From Deltaproteobacteria bacterium (GTDB taxonomy: Bacteria > Desulfobacterota > Desulfobacteria > Desulfobacterales > UBA11574), in contig JAFDBA010000074.1 in the NCBI GenBank assembly GCA_019313505.1, positions 1 to 20,868 on the forward strand: DNA of 20,868 bases, in the 5' to 3' direction. Positions within the stretch are counted from its first letter, which is position 1; every line of letters starts with the position of its first letter. The position numbers were made by a program, and so were the translations under genes. The notes below the pieces were generated by a model. It was not told where the DNA came from. It saw nothing but the letters and a program-made list of their open reading frames with translations, and did not search any database. Positions 7,339 through 16,400 of this stretch are shown piece by piece.

Positions 7339-8013
7339 ATGTACGTGGGTCGTGTTATGAATACATACCTTGTGACTGTACCCCCTGACACAACTGTGTT
7401 AAAAGCAAAGGACATTATCGAAAATAAGCAGATAAACCACCTTCTGGTAGTAGATAAAAATGAAAATTTGCTTGGATTGGTCTCGGACAGAGATGTTAAG
7501 CAGAGCTGGGCCTCTCCGGCCACAACTCTCAGCGTTCATGAGTTGAATTATCTGTTAACTCACTTGACCGTTGAAATGATCATGATAAAAAAGATCATTA
7601 CCATATCATCCGGCACCACCATTGAAACTGCCGCCCTAATCATGCAGGAAAACCGGATCAGCGCTCTGCCGGTCATGGAAGAGGAAAAACTCGTAGGAAT
7701 CATCACGACTACAGATGTTATGGAGGTTCTGTTACGTGCCATAGGCGTGGATGAGGAAAGTACCCGGTTTATTGTTCTGGTCAAGGACCGTATCGGAATT
7801 GTGGCTGAAGTGTCGAAACTCCTCAAAGAGCAGCAGATCAGCATACGGAGTTTAGTTACCTGGCCTGCGAAAAAGTACCCGGGCATTTATCAGCTCATTA
7901 TGAGGGTGGCTGCTGAAGATGAAGAAAAAGCAATTTCTGTATTAACAGATGGCGGCTTCAAAATACTAACAGAATACATCAAGGATCTGACGCCCTACCT
8001 GCCGAATCAATAG
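7339..8013 (+). CDS. acuB: AcuB-like regulatory protein, CBS-CBS-ACT
   Basis: The start is ATG 7339, with AAAGGAGG at 7323-7330 in front; the frame is open upstream to 7261 but the extra residues look non-native. The 224-aa product has a first CBS domain (about 4-56, starting VGRVMNTYLVTVPPDTTV and ending LVSDRDV), a second CBS domain (about 78-132, ISALPVMEEEKLVGIITTTD) and an ACT domain (about 143-211, VLVKDRIGIVAEVSKLL). This order is that of AcuB, named in Bacillus for a protein encoded with acetoin/acetate-related genes. CBS pairs bind adenosyl nucleotides and ACT domains bind amino acids, so it is a metabolic sensor of unknown target. It follows two Cys-rich small genes and faces the kamA-like gene, 26 bp apart. 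Confidence 0.85.
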   Translation: MYVGRVMNTYLVTVPPDTTVLKAKDIIENKQINHLLVVDKNENLLGLVSDRDVKQSWASPATTLSVHELNYLLTHLTVEMIMIKKIITISSGTTIETAALIMQENRISALPVMEEEKLVGIITTTDVMEVLLRAIGVDEESTRFIVLVKDRIGIVAEVSKLLKEQQISIRSLVTWPAKKYPGIYQLIMRVAAEDEEKAISVLTDGGFKILTEYIKDLTPYLPNQ

Positions 8014-8039
8014 TCAGCAGGTATCATGAAACATTCTGG

Positions 8040-9113
8040 TTATTCCGGCATATTCGGCCAAGTTGTGTAAATTCCCTGATAATTTTTCAGCGTATATTCT
8101 TTTTCATTCTTTTTGATGATATAGTAATCCGGCATTAAAGGAATCTTCCCGATGTTTGCGGCAATGACATACATCGGCCGGGCCAAACCTGTGGTATGAC
8201 CCTGCAGTGCATCTCGAATAAGTTCAGCCCCCTTTTCAACCGATGTCCGAAAATGATCGATTCCTGGCGCCGGCTCGCAGTAGAAGACGTAGTAAGGCCG
8301 GATGCGAATCGCTAAAAGCTTTTGGTGCAAGGCCCTGAAAGTCTCCACGTCATCATTAATCCCCTTTAACAAAACCGCCTGGTTGCCCACGTTGACCCCG
8401 CATGATAGGAGATCGAAAACAGCCCTTGCCGTCTTTTCCGTAATTTCTTTTGGATGATTACATTGAGTATTCACCCAGATTGGCACCCGATGATACCTGC
8501 CCAGAATGTTTTTGAGACCGTCGGTAATTCGATGGGGCAGAACAATAGGTGTACGCGTACCAAAACGGATCATCTCGATATGGAGTATTTCTCGCAGCCT
8601 GCGAATAAGATATTCAATCTTTTGGTCTGAAAGTATGAAAGGGTCACCGCCTGTAATGAGAACATCCCTAATCTCCTCATGTTCACGGATCCATTCTATA
8701 CCCTCTTCCAAATCAAAGCGAAGTTTAAGATCTCGGTCAACCACGAGTTCTTTACGAAAACAATGACGGCAGTAACTTGCACAAACATCAGTTACTGTAA
8801 ATGCAATGCGGTCATGATACTGCCTGGCAATACAGTCGGGTCTAACCTCCTCGGTATCACGGTTTTCTTCCCAGATCAGGTAGTTGGGAATTCCATATCG
8901 ATTCTCAGTTTCTTTCATAGAAGGAATAACCTGCTTGCGTATGGGACAATCAGGGGTATCCGGATCCATTAAAGAAGCAAAATAAGGAGTTGTCCCCCAT
9001 TTAGTATTTAGAGTATTTATGGCCTTCTCTTCTTCCGGGGAAACCTTGATAACTGCCTTCAGTCTGTCAAGGGTGTTGACGCTGTTTTGGAGTTGTTCGA
9101 CCCATTCTTCCAT
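8040..9113 (-). CDS. KamA-family radical SAM aminomutase-like enzyme, atypical substrate site
   Basis: A 357-aa enzyme. Cys111, Cys115 and Cys118 form the radical SAM CxxxCxxC motif in the KamA-specific context CASYCRHCFRK. The glycine-rich ITGGDPFILS and the end IGKIPLMPDY, with Lys323 as the PLP-binding lysine, complete the lysine 2,3-aminomutase fold. Arg120 matches the arginine that holds the substrate carboxylate. By my alignment from memory, the two aspartates that hold the epsilon-amino group in true lysine 2,3-aminomutase (Asp293 and Asp330 of the Clostridium enzyme) are here Glu280 (FYCEPAPG) and Ala318 (VIAANIGK), and the loop before the lysine is two residues shorter. The substrate is therefore probably not free L-lysine. 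RBS AGGAGA precedes ATG 9113. It is 229 bp downstream of hdrA, possibly separately expressed. Confidence 0.85.
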   Translation of the reverse strand: MEEWVEQLQNSVNTLDRLKAVIKVSPEEEKAINTLNTKWGTTPYFASLMDPDTPDCPIRKQVIPSMKETENRYGIPNYLIWEENRDTEEVRPDCIARQYHDRIAFTVTDVCASYCRHCFRKELVVDRDLKLRFDLEEGIEWIREHEEIRDVLITGGDPFILSDQKIEYLIRRLREILHIEMIRFGTRTPIVLPHRITDGLKNILGRYHRVPIWVNTQCNHPKEITEKTARAVFDLLSCGVNVGNQAVLLKGINDDVETFRALHQKLLAIRIRPYYVFYCEPAPGIDHFRTSVEKGAELIRDALQGHTTGLARPMYVIAANIGKIPLMPDYYIIKKNEKEYTLKNYQGIYTTWPNMPE

Positions 9114-9268
9114 TATGTGTTTCTCCTATATACCAAGGGCTCATGCAAAAATAACTTCACATTTTTACATCTCAGCTTCAGCCCATCTTTTGCTGATACC
9201 TCACTCGCACCCGATTTTATAAAATTGGCCGCGAAATAGCTCGCCATTCCTGTGGTTTTTCTCTTTTG

Positions 9269-9348
9269 GAGTAATAACGTACAATGAAATTTGAAAAGAA
9301 ATGATGCCGGCGGGTGGTATGGATCTTTGATAATTTTTGTTATTACTC
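9269..9348 (-). repeat. 10-bp inverted repeat at the end of hdrA
   Basis: GAGTAATAAC at 9269-9278 is the perfect complement of GTTATTACTC at 9339-9348; the latter contains the hdrA stop codon. The 60-bp loop makes it a weak candidate for a processing or termination structure. There is no U-tract. Confidence 0.3.
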
Positions 9349-11787
9349 AGTTTTGGGTTTTTTCCCCCGATTCCTCAGGATCTCAATTGTTTCTGAAATC
9401 TCCTGCATGGAAACCCCCTGACGAAGTTTCTCCATCCTACCCATTATCTCAGCAAATCGACTACCTTCTGCCGCACTGATCCATTCAAGCTGGAGCCGTT
9501 CGGGTCTGATTCCCAATTTTTCCATTTTTTTGCGTATTTTTTTAACTCTTTTTTCGGTCCAGCGATTGGCATCAATATAATGACAGTCCCCAATATGACA
9601 CCCGCTTACCAGAACAACCGGCGCACCGTTAAGGAAGCCGTTAAAAATAAATTTTTCGTCAACTCGACCTGAGCACATGGTTCGGATAATGCGCACATTC
9701 GAGGGATATTGAAGACGCGAGACCCCCGCGTAATCAGCCCCGGCATATGAGCACCAGTTGCAGGCAAATACCAGAATCTTTTCTTGAGAACTTTTTTCGA
9801 GCATGGAATCGATTTGGTTGTTAATCTGTCCATCTGTAAAATGGTTCATAACGATGGCGTCATAAGGGCATTCAGCGGCACAAGTGCCACAACCGGCGCA
9901 TGCTGCCGTATTCACGACAGACGGTGTCTTTTTTCTTATACCTTTTGTAATTGCATTATAGGGACAAACTTCAGCACACATGCCGCACGCCGTGCACTTT
10001 TCGGGATCTATTTCTGAAGTAATCGGTTCTGTATAAATTTCTCCTTTATGCATCAAACGAATGGCGCGGACCGCGGCCGCTGAAGCCTGTGTAACGCTTT
10101 CTTTGATGTCCTTGGGACTCTCGGCACATCCGGCATAAAAAATTCCCCGAGAGGCGGCATCAACCGGTTTAAGTTTCGGATGAGCTTCCAGGAAAAAACC
10201 ATCGGAAGTTAGCTGAAGCCCCAGCATTTCTTGGAGCCGACGGGTACTTTTGGCCGGCTTCATCCCCAGAGCTAAGACGAGCATTTCAAGATTAAAAAAT
10301 TCCAGGAGGCCTGTGACCGTATTTTCAACCGCAACTCGCATGCTATGATTCGGCAGCTCTTCAACGTTACCCGGCAAACCTCTCAAGTAATGTACTCCCA
10401 GACGACGGCTACGCATAAAGAGATCTTCGAATCCTTTGCCAACGGCACGAATATCGATATAAAAAACCTTTATGTCAATATCGGGGTAATGTTCTTTGAG
10501 TACCAGTGTGCTTTTAATAGTGTTCATACAACAGGTGTTGGAACAATAACTGCTGCCTTTCCTGGCAGACCGTGAGCCCACACACTGGATAAAGCCCACG
10601 GATTTAGGAAGTCTTCTGTCTGTGGGGCGAATCAGTTTTCCTTTGGTAGGACCCCCGGCATTGACAAGGCGTTCAAATTCAAGGCTGGTAAGAACATTTT
10701 CAAATCTTGTATATCCGTATTCATCAAGTTCGGTTGGATCATAAGGCTCCAGTCCGGTCGCAACGACGATTGATCCAACCCTTTCCTCGATTTCATCATC
10801 TGACATGTGAAAATTGATGCAGCCCTTTTCACAGGCTTCCAGACATTTTGCACAAACAACCGGGTTGTGTCCCAGGCATTCATTGATATTGATTACATAA
10901 GCCGAGGGGACAGCCTGGGGAAAAGGGGTGAAAATAGCCTTACGCGATGATAAGCCCAGGTTGAACTCGTCGGGACGAACTACGGGGCAAGCCGTAGCGC
11001 AGTCACCACACGCCGTGCAATCTTCCTCTGACACATAACGGGCCTTTTTTAATATCTTTATATCAAAGTTGCCCACATAGCCTTTAACATCTACTATTTC
11101 GCTCATGGTGTGAAGTTTTATCAGGGGATGTCGACCGACATCCGTCATCTTAGGACCCAGAATTCAGATGGAACAGTCCATGGTAGGGAAGGTCTTGTCA
11201 AGATGGGCCATGGTTCCGCCGATGGAAGCATTTTTTTCCACCAGAACGACCTCATAACCGTTGTCTGCAAGATCTAGAGAAGCCTGAATGCCGGCAATAC
11301 CTCCACCGATGATCAAGGTTCGTTTGGTGAGGGGCAGTTTTTCCTCTTCAAGTGGCTGGAGTAATCGTGCTCGGGAGACGGCCATTTTTACAAGGTCTTC
11401 AGCCTTTTGGGTTGCATCATCAGGTTCATTCAAATGGACCCAACTGCATTGTTCACGAAGATTAGCCATCTCCAAAAGATAAGGATTAAGACCGGCGGAT
11501 TGCATCATCTGGCGGAAAGTCGGTTCATGAAGTCTCGGTGAACACGAAGCTACTACAATGCGGTCCAGCCCGTGTTCATGAATATCATCCAGAATTTCCT
11601 GTTGACCGGGCTCGGAACAGGCGTAAGCGATATCCTTTGAAATAACAACGTCCTCAAGCTTGGACGCTGTTTCAGAAACTTTTGGGCAGTTCACCGTCTG
11701 AGCGATATTTGAGCCGCAATGACAGACATAGACACCGATACGTGTCTGTGGTTTAGTATTGATTGAAGTAACAGGTTCCATGTTCAT
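9343..11787 (-). CDS. hdrA: HdrA-MvhD fusion selenoprotein (Sec at in-frame TGA)
   Basis: An 814-aa reading frame interrupted only by TGA at 11164-11166. Upstream (1-207): HdrA N-terminal Cys domain (Cys22-x-Cys24, Cys57, Cys82, Cys114), FAD-binding GGGIAGIQAS (161-170), then KTFPTMDCSI. After the TGA, ILGPK and MTDVGRHPLIKL continue the HdrA sequence exactly, so the motif is Cys205-Ser-Ile-Sec208 where homologues have CxxC. Next come ferredoxin motifs CTACGDCATACP, CLGHNPVVCAKC, CTACGMCAEVCP and CAGCGTCAAECP, and a C-terminal MvhD domain (about 668-790: FACNWCSYAGAD, MCSGRVDE, SGCHIGDCHY). HdrA is the flavin-bifurcating subunit of heterodisulfide reductases; MvhD passes electrons to it. The ATG at 11781 has better RBS spacing (AAAGGA, 6 bp) than 11787. 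It is the last gene of the kor operon, 60 bp after the previous one. Confidence 0.9.
11126..11143 (-). promoter_or_regulatory. Bacterial SECIS-like hairpin in hdrA
   Basis: On the coding strand, GGATGTC-GGTC-GACATCC forms a perfect 7-bp stem with a 4-nt GGUC loop. It starts 20 nt after the TGA at 11164-11166, and the loop lies 27 nt after it, inside the distance usual for bacterial SECIS elements (about 16-37 nt). The loop contains the GGU element seen in the E. coli fdhF SECIS loop. The bulged U of the E. coli element is not evident. Confidence 0.75.
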
Positions 11788-11847
11788 TCCTTTGTCGAAT
11801 TCTCAATGTCCAATTGTCTGCAAAAAGTTAATCTCCAATGTAAACGA

Positions 11848-13428
11848 TTACTCCCAATAAATGGTTTTTGCAATAATACCTGTCAAGTCTATCATTTCCA
11901 TATTAAGTTCTTTTCCGAGAAAAGGATCTTCCATGGCACAACGGAGATGAATCTGACATTTGGGGCAGGCGGTGACCAGAAGATCACTTTCTGTGGCATG
12001 GGCCTGTCTCAAGCGTTTGACCTGAAGTGCCTTGCTGAAAGCATCGCATCCGGTCCAGGCGCAATTCCCGCAACATATGGCCGACTTTCCATTATTCTGC
12101 ATTTCCCGAAAGCTGCTTGGCTTGAGGCGCCGAATCAATTTTCTGGGAAGGTCTGCAGGAGCTTCAAGCCAGTTTAAACGACACGAATCCTGGAATGTTA
12201 TCTTTTTATTAATTTTTTTAAAATCTATGGCTCCTTTGCTGATTTCTCTTTCAAGCAGTTCATAGATATGGGTTACCTTGAAATTTAATTTGATTCCATG
12301 TTTTGGGTAATCATGGGCCAGTGTCCTATAGCACTCCGGGCAAGCCGTAATTACCTCCTCAATTCCAAGGTTATGGATCGACTCCACATTCATTGACGCT
12401 AATTTTAAAAAATTATCTTTATCTCCCGACCAGAGGAGATCATGTCCGCAACATCGCTCATCCTGGAGCAGGGCCGGTTTAATATCGAAAAAATTGAGAA
12501 GGCGAAGACTATCCATTAAGATATTAAGGGTTTCAACACCGAGATGGTTTCTGAAAAATATGTCAAAGTACGGGCTACAACCGCCGAAAAAAAGGATCTT
12601 ACTCTTGGAGTCAACCGCCACATCTTGGGGCAGCCAATTCCATCGCTCTGTTTTGAGACCGGGTGATGTCATGGTCCGCATCAGAGACTGAAAAAAGCCA
12701 CCGTGCGCCTCATGAGCATTTCCTCCGTTTTTTCTAATAACGTGGCGAATATCACGAATAAACTCGGGAAAATTAACTGCTGATGGGCAGCGGTCATAGC
12801 AGAGGCCGCAGGTCAGGCAGGACCAAATATCTTTGTTTACAGAAAGAGAATCCATATCGCCGGCAATGATGGAATTGACCAGCTCCCGTGGCGAGAATGG
12901 TTTGCCGATCAGTGCCAGTGGACAAGCGGAAGCGCATTTCCCACAGTCCTGACATGCAAAGGCATCATGATAAGAAACGATCTCGGCCAAAGACTCCCGG
13001 CTTACAATTTCTGATTCCGGCATTCGGATGAGCGCCATAGGACTCGGGCCCAGCGACCGGATTTGATTGCAAAAGTCATTCAAGAATTTCAATAATAGAT
13101 CCGACTCATCCGGAAGAAATGTGACATGCCGCAACCGTTCTTTTCCCAGGCCTAAAAGTCCGATAATCTCCCTCGTATCTTCGGTATTCTCACGGGCAGT
13201 AGCCGTGCCGCTGCCGTATCGGCAGGTTCCGGGTTTGCACCCTAACAAAAGCACACCATCCGCTCCCATTTCAAACGCTTTAAACAGAAGGGATTTGCTT
13301 ATTCTTCCGGTGCAGGGAATCATCATACTTACTTCCGTGGGGATTTCACTTCCATTGTCCTGAAGTGTTTGGAAAGCAGTATGCGGACCCCAGTTACATA
13401 AAAACAAGATTATTTTGAAATCATTCAT
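11848..13428 (-). CDS. MvhD-HdrC-HdrB fusion (HdrD-like) iron-sulfur protein
   Basis: A 526-aa protein with three modules. Residues 1-120 are an MvhD-like domain (FLCNWGPHTAF, MIPCTGRIS, LLGCKPGTCRYGSG; Cys11, 39, 64, 69) that lacks the second Cys of the usual CNWC. Residues 159-214 hold two [4Fe-4S] motifs (CQDCGKCASACP and CLTCGLCYDRCP), as in HdrC. Residues 280-500 hold two CCG domains as in HdrB (GGCSPYF, ERCCGHD, CPECYRT; then DSCRLNW, ICCGNCAW, CPKCQIH), which in methanogens bind the non-cubane clusters that reduce heterodisulfide. No methanogenic heterodisulfide is expected here, so the physiological acceptor is unknown. It starts 3 bp after the 1119-aa gene and precedes hdrA by 60 bp. 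It probably forms an electron path from MvhD/HdrA to a thiol-disulfide type site. Confidence 0.85.
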   Translation of the reverse strand: MNDFKIILFLCNWGPHTAFQTLQDNGSEIPTEVSMMIPCTGRISKSLLFKAFEMGADGVLLLGCKPGTCRYGSGTATARENTEDTREIIGLLGLGKERLRHVTFLPDESDLLLKFLNDFCNQIRSLGPSPMALIRMPESEIVSRESLAEIVSYHDAFACQDCGKCASACPLALIGKPFSPRELVNSIIAGDMDSLSVNKDIWSCLTCGLCYDRCPSAVNFPEFIRDIRHVIRKNGGNAHEAHGGFFQSLMRTMTSPGLKTERWNWLPQDVAVDSKSKILFFGGCSPYFDIFFRNHLGVETLNILMDSLRLLNFFDIKPALLQDERCCGHDLLWSGDKDNFLKLASMNVESIHNLGIEEVITACPECYRTLAHDYPKHGIKLNFKVTHIYELLEREISKGAIDFKKINKKITFQDSCRLNWLEAPADLPRKLIRRLKPSSFREMQNNGKSAICCGNCAWTGCDAFSKALQVKRLRQAHATESDLLVTACPKCQIHLRCAMEDPFLGKELNMEMIDLTGIIAKTIYWE

Positions 13429-13431
13429 TTT

Positions 13432-16400
13432 TTACGTCAGCAATATTTTTTCAAGTGTATGTTCGAGAAATTCCTGGTTACGATACGGACTGTCCGCAGC
13501 ATTGGAAGGACATACGGAAATACAATTGCCGCAACCTTTACACAGAGTCTCGTCCACCCAGGCAGCCCATCCATCCATAGCGTTTCTGTGTAATGTCACC
13601 GCCTGATAAGGGCAGACACGGATGCAACGTCCACAACTCCGGCACAAGTTTTCATCCACTACAACAGTATATCCCTTGTTATGACGCGGTTCCCGCGGCA
13701 TAATGGCTGCTGCCTGGACAGCAGCAGCAGCACCTTTTTTCCGGTTAGAAACATTGATGCCTGGCGGTTCAGCTAAAAAAAGTCCGGAAATAGCGGTTGA
13801 GCCCGGATAAAAGAATGGTATTCCAGGAACGCCCATTTCCTGCATAGAAGACGCAACTGTTCGGCCTGGCAGACCTTCCTGGTGAATATACTTAATCTTC
13901 TTTCTTGACTTTTCATCCATGATAACCGAGCCCGCAGTCATTATCTGTCGGGAATCGACTGATTCTGCGATGATGTGGAAATTACCAAGGGTCCCGCTCA
14001 ATTCTTTAATCGAAAAGCCTCCGAAGCTGTGCATATTGGGATGATCAGGAATTTGAATTGGCGGTTTTTGCGACCCTTGGAACCAAAAGACATCCAATCC
14101 TGCTTGAACAAGGTTCAGCGCACTGCTTGTGGCGACTTCGGAAGTCCCGATTACCGCCGTGGTGAAATTATAGTTTCTAATAAGATCCGGAAGCGGTTTT
14201 AATCTTCTTGCCCGATTCATGGAACGATCAATGAATCCGGTAAATTTTTTAAGAGCCAGGGAATGATTCAGTTTTAAAAGACGAAGGACTTCTCCTCTTA
14301 AATTGCAGGTCTGCACCATTGAACGACTGATCCCTGTTCCGGTAAACAAGGCGTTTTTCAGACGGCTTCGCTGGTCCGTACAGGCGCTGCAAATAAAGTT
14401 GAGCGGGCAGCATACACAGGATGCAAGTACCACTCGGGTAAGTCCTTTTTCACGAATCGTCCGGATAATATTCGAGGATCCTTCATGAGTACAGGCCGAA
14501 TTTACAACTTGTGCATGGAACACATCTTCTTGAGACTGTAATCCTGCGACATATTGACTCATATCATCAAGCCATCCAAAGGTATCGTTACATCTGCAGA
14601 CAAAAATTCCCAGACGGATTTCTGAAGAGAGTCCCGGATCAGGGGTCGAAAACGACAAACCATAACCTTTTGGCCGCTGGAAGGTTTCCCCAAGCAATAT
14701 CATAGCCCGGGAAGCCGCTGCAAAACCGCGAATAAACATGGCGTTAACATCCGGTTTCGCCGTTTTGGGCCCGTACGCTCGAATGACATCATCACCCTTG
14801 ACCTTCGGGGCTATTTCCGGGTCTGCAATGATGACCACACCGGTCTGCTCAATGGTTTCTTCCGGCAATTGCGCATGGTTTATCGCATGGATTGCACCGC
14901 AGGCATCAACGCACTGGAGACATTCGCTGCAAACTCCGCATTGAAGACAACGGGATGCTTCCAAAAAAACCTGTTGTTCACTCAGGCCCATGGGAACTTC
15001 CAGGAAACTATCCTTGCGAGCCGCAGGTTGCCTTTCCGGCATGATCGTTCGTACCTGTGAAGGTATATCCGCGGAAATTTCCGGAAAATCTTTGTCCTCC
15101 GGTCTTAAGAGCTGAGGATAAAAGACCTCTTCTTCACAAATATCGCTATGAACAATGCGGGCGACCCTCCTTCCTGAGGCCATGGCTTCAACAACGGATG
15201 AGGGTCCTGAAACCGAATCTCCCACAGCATAGACATCCGGTAGATTGGTACGCAAATATTCATCAACCTCAATCAAACCTTGTGTCGAGACATTAAAGCC
15301 AAACGAATTGTTATGACCCTGCAGGGCACCTCTTTGACCAATGGCAACAAAAGCCCGGTCAAACTCAAGTTCAAAGGGCGGACTATCCGGAATAATGACC
15401 GGCCAGGGGATACCCTGGGCATCGGGTTCTCCGGGTTTGGTGGTCATGCAACGCAGCCTATGGAGCTTACCGTTTTGACCTAAAAACGAAATGGTCTTGG
15501 TGCAGTCTCGAATGAGAATTCCTTCTTCTTTAGCAGCCCGAATTTCTTCGGCATTGGCAGGAATAATATCTTCAGGGAACCAGGATAGAATTGTGACATG
15601 GGCACCCAGACGCACAAGCGTACGGGCCAGGTCAAATGCGGCGTTGCCGTCCCCAATCACCGCTACTTTTTCATCCAGTGTTTTTATTTCGTTGCGATAG
15701 AAACGACCCAAAAAAGAGAGGCAACCTTCAACACCTTCCAGCGTTTCTCCGGGAACACCTAATTTTAGATCAGACCACGTCCCAATGGAGATAATGACAG
15801 CGTCAAAGTCTTTTTTGAGCAAATCCAGATCATTGTTTAGATCAATGGGATGGCTGGCAATAAATTGTACGCCCAGTTTCTTAATATATTCAAGATCATT
15901 ATCAATGATATCCCTGGGTAGGCGATAACGCCCGATTCCGTAACGGAGCAACCCGCCGACTTCTTTCTCTTTTTCGAAAACGGTTACCTTATAACCGAAT
16001 CGGGCCAGGTCCGCAGCAGCGGCAATCCCGCCAGGACCTGAGCCGATAATGACTATCTTTTCTGACTTTTTATGACCATCAGAGGGTTGTATGTTTTTGG
16101 GATTGGAGCGCTCATGGTCTGCCACAAATCGCTTAATATCCATGATGGCAACGGGTTCATCAAGTTCACCCCTTCTGCAGACGGTCTCACAAGGGTGGGT
16201 ACAAATGCGTCCGCAGATGCCTGGCAAAACGTTATTTTCCCTGATCAGGTCAAGGGCTTCGGCAAACCTGGCTGCTTTTACAAGGGCAATATACCCCTGG
16301 GCGTTAACCCCCAGGGGACAGTTTGCCTGGCAGAGTGGTTGGTGCCGTTTATCTATAATCGGCCGACCGGGAAGGCTTCGTCTACTGTTAATTTGGATAG

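Noticed and set aside
9343..11787. hdrA as two separate genes or a frameshifted pseudogene
   Set aside because: Both parts are in the same frame, separated only by TGA at a conserved Cys position with a SECIS-like hairpin. The 601-aa part has no start region of its own: its first ATG lies 5 codons after the TGA inside conserved HdrA sequence.
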